Assembly: GCA_003149635.1 (NCBI GenBank)
Contig: QCWI01000003.1
Location: forward strand, 248,001-312,000
Length of the DNA stretch: 64,000 nucleotides
Direction: 5' to 3'
From: Fluviicola sp. XM-24bin1
GTDB taxonomy: Bacteria > Bacteroidota > Bacteroidia > Flavobacteriales_D > Crocinitomicaceae
Each line of letters starts with the position of its first letter. Within the stretch, counting starts at the first letter, position 1. Position numbers and translations under genes: made by a program. Of this stretch, positions 8,725 through 17,500 are shown piece by piece. Below the pieces are notes generated by a model, which saw only the letters and a list, made by a program, of their open reading frames with translations, had not been told where the DNA came from and did not search any database.

Positions 8725-9771
8725 ATGAGTAAGCAATTCGGGGCGAAAGTCACCGAGGTCGAAAGAGAATTGTACCAACGCTCACCGCAATGGGACGGTA
8801 CGAAATTCAACAATCTTGAGGAAACGAACATGAATGTGCCGTTTAAGGCGCTTCCAAGACTCATGTTCAATCAACTTTTCGGGCGCGGAAAACTGCAACC
8901 GAAAGCGCTCATTCAGCATGTACCTTTTGATAAGGATGCCTTCTTGGCGGAAAGTAATTCGTCTAAGTTTATTTGGTTTGGTCACTCGGCGATTCTGTGC
9001 CGAATGAATGGCAAAACGATTTTAATCGACCCCATGCTTGGGCCTGATGCAGCGCCCATTGCTCCATTCAAAATCAAGCGATTCAATTCCATATCGCTAG
9101 ATCTAATCGATGAATTGCCGCATATTGATTTGCTCATCATGTCGCACGATCACTACGATCATTTGGATCTAAAAAGCATGCAGCAATTGACTCCCAAAGT
9201 GGATAAATATTTCACCGCATTAGGCGTTGCACGTCATCTAAAAAGTTGGGGAATCGACGAGGGTAAAATCACCGAATTCGTTTGGTGGGAAGCGCATGAA
9301 TTTAATGGTGTGAACATAACTTTTACGCCTACGCGTCATTTCTCTGCACGTGGCATGCGAGATCGTTTCCATGGCCTTTGGGGAGGTTGGTCATTGCAAA
9401 ATGCAAGTGAACATGTTTGGTTCAGTGGCGATGGTGGATATGGAGAACATTTTAAAGAAATTGGAGCGCGTATGGAGCCGTTCGACCTAGCTTTTATGGA
9501 GTGCGGTCAGTACAATAAACTCTGGCGACCGATTCATCTATTCCCGGACGAATCTGTCATTGCTTCTAAAGAGGCAGGCGCTTCACTTATTATGCCTGTT
9601 CATTGGGCAAGTTTTACGCTCTCGGATCATCCTTGGAGAGAGCCTGTAGAGCAATTTGTTGAAACCGCGAAGAAAGAGGAGGTGCCATATTTCGTTCCAG
9701 AGATTGGTCAAATGTTTACGATAGAATCGGCTCGGGAATTGAAGAGAGCCTGGTGGGAGGCTATTAAATAA
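8725..9771 (+). CDS. Metallo-beta-lactamase-fold hydrolase, NAPE-PLD/UlaG-like
   Basis: 348 aa. The zinc-binding signature HDHYDH is at 141-146, preceded by the FGHSAILCRMNGKTILIDPML strand pair typical of this group. GDGGYGEH supplies the later metal aspartate, and VHWASF near the C-terminus the last histidine. The order resembles N-acyl-phosphatidylethanolamine phospholipase D-like and UlaG-like hydrolases, so a phosphodiester or lactone substrate is likely, but the true substrate is unknown. No signal peptide is evident. It is 9 bases behind dxs, which implies one transcript but no obvious shared pathway. Confidence 0.8.
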   Translation: MSKQFGAKVTEVERELYQRSPQWDGTKFNNLEETNMNVPFKALPRLMFNQLFGRGKLQPKALIQHVPFDKDAFLAESNSSKFIWFGHSAILCRMNGKTILIDPMLGPDAAPIAPFKIKRFNSISLDLIDELPHIDLLIMSHDHYDHLDLKSMQQLTPKVDKYFTALGVARHLKSWGIDEGKITEFVWWEAHEFNGVNITFTPTRHFSARGMRDRFHGLWGGWSLQNASEHVWFSGDGGYGEHFKEIGARMEPFDLAFMECGQYNKLWRPIHLFPDESVIASKEAGASLIMPVHWASFTLSDHPWREPVEQFVETAKKEEVPYFVPEIGQMFTIESARELKRAWWEAIK

Positions 9772-9883
9772 CGGGGCTTTCTAGAAGTTCGGAATAATTT
9801 TCTGTCATTCCAAAATATCGCTTCGATTCTTCGTCGCGTTTTTCCGGCGAAGCATTATTCATGGGGTCTTTCAAAACTATTTC

Positions 9884-10849
9884 TTAGTAGACCACCAACT
9901 TCTTCACCACTGAATTCCCGTTCGAAGTTAGCTCAACCAAATACGTTCCTTGTTTCAAAATAAGTGACTGAAACGCTGCTTCAGACCCCATAAAAAGCGT
10001 TCCTCCATCAACAGAGAACACCTGAATTTCATCAATTATTCCTTCCGAAGCAACGGATAATTTCTGACCGGATCGTGCTGGATTAGGGTACAAAAGAATG
10101 GATTCCGATGTAAGTTCATCAAACGATAAAGGCCCCTGATGCAAGACTGCCACACCGTCCAAATCAAATCCGCTGGATGGAAATGGAGTAGGGAAAGGAT
10201 CGTTGATATAATTCCCGTTCACATCTTGAGAACCGTAGCTAGGATTCACACTTCCAACCACGTCCACAATGCGGACATGCGTAATTTGATTGATATTGAG
10301 TTCCGGAATGGAATCCAGTTCTTCTAAATCGAAAGGAGTTCCGAAATTGGCAACGTATTTACCAGCAAGATTGCGCAATCGTGTCGGATCGCTAATCGGA
10401 TCAAAAGGGCCAATCTGAGCGGTGTCAGGATAATTTGAAATGGCCGGAAAACGGTAAAAATCAGCACCATTACTGCTTACTTCTACAAATGCAAGTTCCA
10501 AGAAGAAATGGGAAAAACTGTTTTCGAACACGGCAAAATCGGGGCCCGGCCCATTTGCAATGGATGGATTGAAGGCTAAAGTGGCAACACCTGAATCTCC
10601 CAAACTTACTACCTCTAAGCCATCAGCGTAATCGGCGCCCATGTCATCCGTTCCATGGGAGGCTAATCCTAATGACTTGTCGCTGATGTATAACCAGCCC
10701 CTGGAAACTTCGCAAGTAACAGCCCAAGCCAAGATAGCGCTACTATCCTTGTGAATTGCAAGTGAACCAGGACTCAATGCTTGTCCATCAAATTGAGCAA
10801 ACGATGAAGTTGCTAGGAGTAAAGAAAGCGATACAAGGAAAGTCTTCAT
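9884..10849 (-). CDS. Secreted surface protein with T9SS sorting domain
   Basis: 321 aa. It has a signal peptide (MKTFLVSLSLLLATSSFAQ) and a globular part containing GGPGPDFAVFEN-like (ANGPGPDFAVFEN), FAFVEVSSNG-like (LAFVEVSSNG) and FDLDGVAVLH stretches, found in Bacteroidota 'cell surface proteins' that often sit near TonB receptors. The last 70 residues (YPNPARSGQKLSV to LVVY) are a type A T9SS sorting domain. It is convergent with the dxs operon and has no receptor neighbour here. The function is unknown. Confidence 0.75.
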   Translation of the reverse strand: MKTFLVSLSLLLATSSFAQFDGQALSPGSLAIHKDSSAILAWAVTCEVSRGWLYISDKSLGLASHGTDDMGADYADGLEVVSLGDSGVATLAFNPSIANGPGPDFAVFENSFSHFFLELAFVEVSSNGADFYRFPAISNYPDTAQIGPFDPISDPTRLRNLAGKYVANFGTPFDLEELDSIPELNINQITHVRIVDVVGSVNPSYGSQDVNGNYINDPFPTPFPSSGFDLDGVAVLHQGPLSFDELTSESILLYPNPARSGQKLSVASEGIIDEIQVFSVDGGTLFMGSEAAFQSLILKQGTYLVELTSNGNSVVKKLVVY

Positions 10850-10938
10850 TGCTGCAAAGGTACTGAATTCTTATTCCTTCTTTAGGAACGTCGGATGCAG
10901 GCTAGAATTATGGGGGTAAAATTTGTGTTTTAATAACG

Positions 10939-11064
10939 ACCGCAAAGGTGCAAGGGGCGCAAACTGTTATGCAGATTTTGTTTTGAGAGTAAGCGAAGGA
11001 TTATGACATGGTCATAATCTAGCGATCTCAAAATCATTTATCGCGCTGCTTGCGCCTTTGCGGT
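10939..11064. repeat. GCAAAGG-type palindromic element, copy 1
   Basis: The termini ACCGCAAAGGTGCAAG (10939-10954) and CTTGCGCCTTTGCGGT (11049-11064) are inverted repeats with one mismatch. In the middle lies a perfect 9-bp-arm palindrome, GATTATGAC-ATG-GTCATAATC (10999-11019). The same plan recurs at 36416-36557 and, in half, at 29666-29747. It fills the gap between the ABC exporter's 3' end and the T9SS gene's 5' end. Confidence 0.75.
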
Positions 11065-11094
11065 TAAGCTTTTGCTACTGGGAGTTAGAGAGAA

Positions 11095-12837
11095 TTATAT
11101 TCGACTCTGATAGGTAAATAACTTGTGATAACGCCCTTCTTGTGCTAAGAGCTCATCATGCTTCCCTTGTTCCGCAATTTTTCCTTCTTCAATTACCAGA
11201 ATTTGATCGGCCTGACGGATGGTACTCAATCGGTGGGCGATTACGAATGTCGTGCGATCTTTCATCAACTCGTTCAAACTTTTCTGAATGAACGCTTCAC
11301 TTTCGGTATCAAGATTGGAAGTCGCCTCGTCTAATATGAGAATCTTAGGGTCTGCCAACAATGCGCGGGCAATTGATAGTCGCTGGCGTTGACCGCCTGA
11401 CAACTTCACGCCACGCTCGCCGATAACGGTATCCAGTCCATCTTCAAAATTATCCGTGAACTCATCAACATAAGCACCTTTGACAGCCGCCATCAACTCT
11501 TCTTCTGTCGCATCAGGACGCGGAAATAAGATGTTCTCACGAACGGTTCCTTCGAATAAGAAATCGTCTTGGAGTACTACCCCTAAATGCTGGCGGTAGC
11601 TGCGCAAATTCACCTTGGCCAAATCGTGGTTGTCCAATCGTACTTCACCGGAATCAGGATTCAAGAAAGTCGCTGCCAATCCGGCAATTGTCGATTTTCC
11701 CGAACCGGATGATCCAACCAATGCGGTAACACTTCCAGCAGGAGCCGTGAACGAAATATTGTGCAACACCTCCTTGCTTTCCTCATAACTGAAGGAAACA
11801 TCGTCGAATTCAATATCGCCGTGAATGTCTTTGAGATGATTGGTTCTAACCTCTGGATCATCTTCCTCTTCCATGTTCAATAATTCCTGCGTTCGATCCA
11901 AGCCGGCCATCGCTTCGGTTAATTGACTTCCGATGTTACTCATTTGAACAATTGGTGCGATCATCAAACCAAGATAGAGCGTGAAGGATACGAAATCTCC
12001 ATTGGTCATGGATCCTCCCATCATGAAGTAACCTCCAATTCCCATTATTGCTGTAGACGCCAGACCAATGAGGAAAGTAGATGAGCTGGTAATCAGTGCG
12101 GTCGCAGTCAAACTCTTCTTAACGTTCTGATACAAGGTGTCGACGCCTTTCTCGAAGTTTTTATTCTCTTGTTCCTCAGCATTAAAGGCTTTAATCACAC
12201 GGACACCTCCAAGCGTTTCCGTCAATCGACCTTTCACATCCGCATTGATTTTACCACGGTCTCTGAATATTGGACGAACGACTCCAAAGGCTTTGAGCAT
12301 CACAAATCCAAAAAGAACAATGGGTACCAATACTGAAATGGTCATGATCCAGTTGATTTGCACGAGAATCACGATGGTCGCTGCAGCCGTAATCGTACCT
12401 CCGACCAACTGCACGAATCCAGTTCCGACCAAGTTTCGAACCCCTTCAACATCACTCATCACGCGGGAAACCAACCCTCCGGATTTCTGATTATCGAAGA
12501 ATCCGATGGGTAAACGCATTAGTTTTTTCTGAACCTGCACGCGCATTTGGGAAATCATGTGTTGCGCCTGAACACTCAGCAATCGGGTTAATGAAAACGA
12601 AACTAGCGCTTGCACCAGAATGGCAGAAGCCACCACAGCGAGCAAAACCCACATACGACCAATGTCGTTTTGTGGTACAATTTCATCTAACAATACTTTG
12701 GTAGCGTAAGGGACTATCAGCCCGGCACCACTGCGAATCAGGATAAGGATCAATCCCAGTCCTAACATCTTTTTACGTGGCCAGATATATTCTTTGAATG
12801 CCCATTTGAAGGACACATTCTTTTTCTTTTGACTCAT
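11095..12837 (-). CDS. ABC exporter, MsbA-like half transporter
   Basis: 580 aa, a single chain with a six-helix membrane domain (about 20-310) followed by an ATPase. Walker A GSSGSGKS is at 375-382, Q-loop VVLQDDFLF at about 420-428, signature LSGGQRQR at 479-486, Walker B ILILDEATSNLD at 499-510, and an H-loop in AHRLST. Such half-transporters work as homodimers exporting lipids or hydrophobic compounds. The lipid A flippase MsbA is the nearest well-known example, but Bacteroidota carry several paralogues, so I give no symbol. It is divergent from the CDF metal transporter with 91 bases between starts. Confidence 0.9.
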   Translation of the reverse strand: MSQKKKNVSFKWAFKEYIWPRKKMLGLGLILILIRSGAGLIVPYATKVLLDEIVPQNDIGRMWVLLAVVASAILVQALVSFSLTRLLSVQAQHMISQMRVQVQKKLMRLPIGFFDNQKSGGLVSRVMSDVEGVRNLVGTGFVQLVGGTITAAATIVILVQINWIMTISVLVPIVLFGFVMLKAFGVVRPIFRDRGKINADVKGRLTETLGGVRVIKAFNAEEQENKNFEKGVDTLYQNVKKSLTATALITSSSTFLIGLASTAIMGIGGYFMMGGSMTNGDFVSFTLYLGLMIAPIVQMSNIGSQLTEAMAGLDRTQELLNMEEEDDPEVRTNHLKDIHGDIEFDDVSFSYEESKEVLHNISFTAPAGSVTALVGSSGSGKSTIAGLAATFLNPDSGEVRLDNHDLAKVNLRSYRQHLGVVLQDDFLFEGTVRENILFPRPDATEEELMAAVKGAYVDEFTDNFEDGLDTVIGERGVKLSGGQRQRLSIARALLADPKILILDEATSNLDTESEAFIQKSLNELMKDRTTFVIAHRLSTIRQADQILVIEEGKIAEQGKHDELLAQEGRYHKLFTYQSRI

Positions 12838-12928
12838 GTGTATTCGGGCGTCGAAAAGTGCGCCAAAGTGAAATTCATGTCATTTCGTCAGGATAATTCA
12901 ATTAAGGGGCTTATTTTCATCTACAAGA

Positions 12929-13798
12929 ATGGGATCCCATCACTCACATAGAGCCTCAAAAAATCTGAAGACCGCCTTCTTTTTGAATCTGGCGTTTACC
13001 ATTTTCGAGTTCATTGGAGGGCTGTACACCAATAGTATTGCCCTGACTTCTGACGCATTGCACGATGTCGGTGATACCTTCTCTTTGGGATCGGCGTGGT
13101 ACCTTGAAAATCTTTCAAAACGAAAGCCTGACAAGAAATTTACGTTTGGCTATGCGCGGTTTTCCTTGCTGGGTGCTTTGATCAACAGCATCATTTTGAT
13201 TGTTGGTTCCATTTTCGTGATTTACCATGGCATTGAACGATTGATTCACCCCGAAGAAGCAGATGCGGTCGGAATGATCTTCTTTGCCATTGTTGGGGTA
13301 GTGGTGAATGCGTATGCCGCCTGGCGATTGATGGGTGGAAAGACACTCAACGAACAGGTGATGTCCTGGCATTTGCTGGAAGACGTTTTGGGTTGGGTGG
13401 CTGTGTTGATTGCCGCCATCGTAATGTACTTCGAGGATGTTCCGTTCTTGGATCCGGCGCTTTCTCTTTTCATTGCAGCATTTATCCTGTACGGCGTTTT
13501 CAAACGATTGCGCAAAACGCTTTTCGTATTCCTGCAAGGGGTTCCATCGGGCATTGACATGGTGGAATTGGAGATCAAACTCAATGAAGTCGAGCATGTC
13601 AAGTCTATCCACGATTGTAGAATTTGGTCACTGGAGGGGGAACAAAACGTGTTTACTGTGCACGTGATGTTAGAGCATATTTCCTCCGTTGCACAAGTGC
13701 ACGAAGTTCGGATGGCGTTATTGGAACTCCTGAAACCTTACAATTTCAAGCATATCACCATTCAGACGGAATTCGATCCCGAAACCTGTTTTGCCTAG
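12929..13798 (+). CDS. Cation diffusion facilitator (zinc-type efflux transporter)
   Basis: 289 aa with a His-bearing N-terminus (GSHHSH). The first metal-site half is SDALHDVGD (42-49) in helix 2 and the second HLLED (148-152) in helix 5, the H/D arrangement of CzcD/ZnT-like Zn antiporters. Six membrane helices are followed by a cytoplasmic domain with VKSIHDCRIWSLEG and HITIQTE strands. Proton-coupled export of Zn or a similar divalent cation from the cytoplasm is expected. It is divergent from the ABC exporter, and the broken DUF2807 gene follows immediately. Confidence 0.9.
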   Translation: MGSHHSHRASKNLKTAFFLNLAFTIFEFIGGLYTNSIALTSDALHDVGDTFSLGSAWYLENLSKRKPDKKFTFGYARFSLLGALINSIILIVGSIFVIYHGIERLIHPEEADAVGMIFFAIVGVVVNAYAAWRLMGGKTLNEQVMSWHLLEDVLGWVAVLIAAIVMYFEDVPFLDPALSLFIAAFILYGVFKRLRKTLFVFLQGVPSGIDMVELEIKLNEVEHVKSIHDCRIWSLEGEQNVFTVHVMLEHISSVAQVHEVRMALLELLKPYNFKHITIQTEFDPETCFA

Positions 13799-13978
13799 TT
13801 GGTAAGATGTTTTGATTACTCGGCAGGAAGCGCAGGCGTGATTGTGTTGAGCACAACGCTGTTGATGCCTTCCAGTTCGCAACAAGAAAAACCTCAAGTA
13901 GATCGACAAGAACCTTCCACTGTGATCATTCAGGAAGACGACAAATTCGTTAAAACAACGACTATTGATACTACATAG
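13799..13978 (+). pseudogene. Disrupted 5' part of the DUF2807 gene, in-frame TAG
   Basis: The frame of the downstream DUF2807 gene is open from 13799 back to the CDF stop and reads like protein: a hydrophobic stretch (VIVLSTTLLMPSSS), then a polar linker (QQEKPQVDRQEP). It ends at a TAG at 13976-13978, after which the same frame continues without a break into the intact part. No ATG begins this section, so the start is also lost or shifted. This is most simply a signal peptide and linker cut off by a nonsense change, or a sequence error. Confidence 0.55.
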
Positions 13979-14026
13979 AAAGTCGAATATGTTGCTGCTA
14001 AAGCTCCAAACCAAACGTATGTTGAG

Positions 14027-14842
14027 GTGGAAGCAAACGAAAATCAATACGTGATGATGCCGATGCGCAGTAACTACGTGCAGCAAGTTCATTTCGATCA
14101 ATACGCTCATGTTCATGGCACGCACCAATATGATTGGAGAACGAAACCTTCTTTCAATTCTGTCGCAAAAAAGAAAGATGACGACAAGGCTAAAAGCGTG
14201 AAAGGAAATGGAGAGGTGACCAATGGAGAGCGATCCATTCAATCCTTCTCAGAGATCAATATCAGTGGTGTTTTTGATGTCATCCTTACCCAAGGAGATA
14301 AGGAAGCAGTTTCGGTAGAAACCGATTCGAATTTGCAAGAGTACATTTTGGTAGAGAACGATGGAAGCAGTTTGATTCTGAAGAACAAAAAAGTCAAAAT
14401 CAAGAAATCTACGAAGATGGTCGTGCATGTCACCGTGAAGGATCTTTCGAAAATTCAAAGCACCGGTGTAGGTGATGTTACCTGCGACAATACGATAAAG
14501 TCGAATACGCTTGACCTCGTGATGAACAACGTAGGTGATACCAAGTTGGATTTGGACTGCCAAACCTTGAACGTGACGTATAAGGGGGTTGGCGATTGTA
14601 TTTTGAGTGGAAAAGCAACTACGTCCAAAATTAAATATGCCGGAGTAGGCGATTTAAAAGCTTTCGACTTGCAGGTGGGCACTATGAATATTACTCACAC
14701 GGGAGTGGGAGATGCCAATATTCATGTCTTTCAAGATTTAACACTTGATTTCCGAGGAGTGGGCGATGTGAATTTTAAAGGAAATCCTGAGAAAAAAGAA
14801 ATTAAAAAAGCTGGGGTAGGAGCAGTCAAGAATAAATCCTGA
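14027..14842 (+). CDS. DUF2807 (GIN-type head) beta-helix protein, 5' end disrupted
   Basis: 271 aa as an open frame starting with GTG at 14027, a poor start with no signal peptide. About 60-265 is a DUF2807 domain: it opens with RSIQSFSEINISGVFDVILTQ and then repeats strand pairs centred on G-V-G-D (STGVGDV, YKGVGDC, YAGVGDL, HTGVGDA, FRGVGDV), a right-handed beta-solenoid of the kind annotated as putative autotransporter adhesin head. In the family the protein is exported and sits in the envelope. Here export would fail unless the upstream stop at 13976 is an error or is bypassed. It lies downstream of the CDF gene, possibly cotranscribed. Confidence 0.7.
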   Translation: MEANENQYVMMPMRSNYVQQVHFDQYAHVHGTHQYDWRTKPSFNSVAKKKDDDKAKSVKGNGEVTNGERSIQSFSEINISGVFDVILTQGDKEAVSVETDSNLQEYILVENDGSSLILKNKKVKIKKSTKMVVHVTVKDLSKIQSTGVGDVTCDNTIKSNTLDLVMNNVGDTKLDLDCQTLNVTYKGVGDCILSGKATTSKIKYAGVGDLKAFDLQVGTMNITHTGVGDANIHVFQDLTLDFRGVGDVNFKGNPEKKEIKKAGVGAVKNKS

Positions 14843-15160
14843 TGAATTTAACAGGAATTGGCGATCTAAATCTCTCGGAATCGCACTGAAATAGCCATCT
14901 TCACTGCAGTTAGATGGTAGGAAGTGTCGAAGTTAATCAGTAAGGTTGATGCCTTATTGACACATGCGACCACTTAGCACATTTTACAGGGATTTAGAGA
15001 TAAATGAAAATAAATTTAAATCGTCTGTAACTTTTTAAGGGGGAAGCCCCTCTTACAATTAGACAACGTTAGGTGACTTTGTTTTGAGCGTCTGAGTTTT
15101 TTCATAAGTACAGTTTTAGTTAGATAGAGTTTTCGTCTCAGACAGAAGAAACAGTCGAAA
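14843..15160. other. Gene-free stretch
   Basis: About 320 bases between the DUF2807 stop and the terminator of the beta-helix gene. I see only a weak hairpin (AGGGGGAAGCCCCT near 15041), which lacks a T-run, and no reading frame of interest. Confidence 0.5.
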
Positions 15161-15190
15161 AAGGCCGCCCCAGAGGGCGGCCTTCTTTCT
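15161..15190 (-). terminator. Intrinsic terminator, probably bidirectional
   Basis: The 10-bp perfect stem AAGGCCGCCC / GGGCGGCCTT (15161-15170, 15175-15184) has a four-base loop. On the minus strand it is followed by T residues and lies just after the stop of the beta-helix gene. On the plus strand TTCTTTCTTT follows, so it may also work there. Confidence 0.8.
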
Positions 15191-15203
15191 TTCCGAATTA
15201 TGA

Positions 15204-17300
15204 TTAATCGACTATTACCTTTTTTGTAGTTCCATCGCTGAATACGTGCACCTGAACTCCTTTGGTTGCAGGATCAATCAGCTGACCTAATAAGTTGTAC
15301 ACTCCAACCAGCTCTGATCCATTCGAGCGAGTTCGATCCAAGCGCACAATCGTTTCGTGTTGATCCATTGACCCATCCACATCAAATTGGAGCAAACGAT
15401 AATAATTCATTCCGTATTCTGGTTTTGGGTCTATCAACTGATAAATATTTTCACTCGTAGAATTACCAATCGCGGTAATCGAACCCACGAGCGTCCAATT
15501 GTGACCATCTGTACTTCGCTCAATGGTGAAGTGGGATGCATCTCTTTCCGTGATGGTGCTCCACCCTAACAGGTGTTGTCCGTTATCCATCTCAAAGCCT
15601 TCAAACGCGCCGAATTCTACCGGTAAAAACACCAAACAATTGGCAAATTCAGAAGTATTATCTCCTAAATCAGTTGCCGTTGCTGTAATATTTCCGGTGA
15701 GTGGCCCCACATAACTCCAGTTTCCTGGGCCGGATGTTGAAACCGAAGCGATATACGTTTTCCCTTGACAAGATCCTCCACAAATTGTGTCGTAGAATAA
15801 TTCAATCGTCGTATTGTTGTTGGCTGTTCCAGAAGCTCCAGTATTACCAATTGTGTTGATAACCGGACTCGGTTCGTTGGTATTTCCTACGCCTGCCAAA
15901 TCAATGCCTTTCCCTGTATTACAGTAAATACTGTTTCGACTGATTAGTACACCACTACTTCCAGCGTTCAGCACTCCGACTCCGTACCCAGTATTGTAGG
16001 CGATCGTATTTCCGTCTCCGGCGCCTGATCCACCAATCGATGAGCCTCCTGCACCGAAATCAAAACGAATTCCACCATCAAAGTTGGCAAGGTCAATGGT
16101 TCCAGTTCGGTCTGTACCAACGAAGTTTCCTTCAATTTCCAACCCAGAGGACGAAATCGCGAAAATTCCATATTCGGAAAGGCTTCCAGAAAGTACATTT
16201 CCTTCATTGGCGCTACTTCCCCCGATGATCGTTCCCGTTGAATTGATCACAATTACACCTGAATCATCATTTCCAATGGCAACCGTTCCAAGTGCATTGG
16301 TTCCGATATTATTCCCTTGAATCGTGACATTGTTCGAGCTATTATTCAATACAATCGCGTGAAAATTGTGATCCGCAATGACATTCATCTCATTAGCTCC
16401 TGATCCACCAATAATCGCTGAGGAGGCGCCATTCAAGGAGATACCATTTTCCGCATTTCCGATACCAATGTTTCCCGTGCCATCCAAGCCAATAAGGTTT
16501 CCCTGAATAATTACTCCCGAAGAACCATCGATGTTAAGTCCATTACCTGTTACACCTGAGCCATTTCCAGATATATTATTCGCCTGAAACGATGTGGATC
16601 CTCCGATGATTGTGCCATTAGACGCAGATGTGACTAAGATTCCTCCAATACTATTCGCAATTGAGGCAGATTCTGTTACGTTCAAGCCTATGATATTACC
16701 TCTGATTTGAGTGCTAGTTGATCCTACAATCGTAATTCCGTATCCTAAATTTCCAGAAATTAAATTTCCCTGACAAAGCAAGCTTCCTCCAATCAGGTTG
16801 TTATTCGCCCCGGATTCAAGAATGATTCCATTTTGTCCATTGCTCGCAGCCGCAGTTCCGACTGAGTTAGTGCCAATGTAGCAGCCTTGAATGATACAAT
16901 TGGTTGCAGAAATCAACTGAATTCCATTTGCCGTAAAATCTCGAATATTCAAAGCTAAAATCGACGAACCTGATGCTCCAGCCAGCAATTGAATTCCATT
17001 CGAAGTACCGGTTGAAGACCCATCTATACCCACCACTGGATTGCCACAAGTAGACCAACCGGGAGCAGTACTTCCATCGATAACAACTACGTCAGTTAAG
17101 GCAGGGAGTGAAGATATTAAGTTGATACCACCGGAGACAGAAAAATGAATATTGTCGGTGCCGGCTGACCCATTTGCATCAATGATCGCTTGGCGGAATG
17201 AACCCGCTCCCGCATCGTTCAAGTTTGTCACGGTAAATGTGGCTGAGTAGGCAGTAGTTTGACTGAATAATGCAGCCAATAGGATGATTATTAATCTCAT
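15204..17300 (-). CDS. Secreted parallel beta-helix protein with T9SS-like tail
   Basis: 698 aa from the ATG at 17300; the frame extends six bases further to a TTG. A signal peptide ([19 protein letters not shown]) is followed by [18 protein letters not shown], the opening typical of polymorphic beta-helix surface proteins. About 90-480 is a series of N-G-I / I-I-G-G repeats forming a right-handed beta-helix. A beta-sandwich follows ([19 protein letters not shown]), and the last 40 residues (VYNLLGQLI to KKVIVD) look like a shortened T9SS sorting domain. It is probably a surface adhesin or carbohydrate-active helix. No catalytic residues are recognisable. Confidence 0.8.
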   Translation of the reverse strand: MRLIIILLAALFSQTTAYSATFTVTNLNDAGAGSFRQAIIDANGSAGTDNIHFSVSGGINLISSLPALTDVVVIDGSTAPGWSTCGNPVVGIDGSSTGTSNGIQLLAGASGSSILALNIRDFTANGIQLISATNCIIQGCYIGTNSVGTAAASNGQNGIILESGANNNLIGGSLLCQGNLISGNLGYGITIVGSTSTQIRGNIIGLNVTESASIANSIGGILVTSASNGTIIGGSTSFQANNISGNGSGVTGNGLNIDGSSGVIIQGNLIGLDGTGNIGIGNAENGISLNGASSAIIGGSGANEMNVIADHNFHAIVLNNSSNNVTIQGNNIGTNALGTVAIGNDDSGVIVINSTGTIIGGSSANEGNVLSGSLSEYGIFAISSSGLEIEGNFVGTDRTGTIDLANFDGGIRFDFGAGGSSIGGSGAGDGNTIAYNTGYGVGVLNAGSSGVLISRNSIYCNTGKGIDLAGVGNTNEPSPVINTIGNTGASGTANNNTTIELFYDTICGGSCQGKTYIASVSTSGPGNWSYVGPLTGNITATATDLGDNTSEFANCLVFLPVEFGAFEGFEMDNGQHLLGWSTITERDASHFTIERSTDGHNWTLVGSITAIGNSTSENIYQLIDPKPEYGMNYYRLLQFDVDGSMDQHETIVRLDRTRSNGSELVGVYNLLGQLIDPATKGVQVHVFSDGTTKKVIVD

Positions 17301-17500
17301 TTTCAATAGTTAAGCATGAATCGAATGATGCAATGTAAATAGATGAAATTGAATTTCAAAGAAGTTATGGTTATTTTTACTATAAGGCAACCTTTTGATA
17401 TCATTTACTCGTTATACACAATTCGGTGGGGACGGTTTGATGGCTTTTTATCACCAAGAATGATCAATTCTACCTAAATTGCGACATCAAAAAATCGACA

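Noticed and set aside
9810-9855. CTTCGTCG/CGGCGAAG hairpin between the MBL-fold gene and the T9SS gene
   Set aside because: It includes a wobble pair and lacks a T-run; it may be a weak shared terminator but is not supportable.
13115-13612. Long minus-strand open frames inside the CDF transporter gene
   Set aside because: They are antisense shadows of a complete, well-conserved transporter and have no family pattern or start context.
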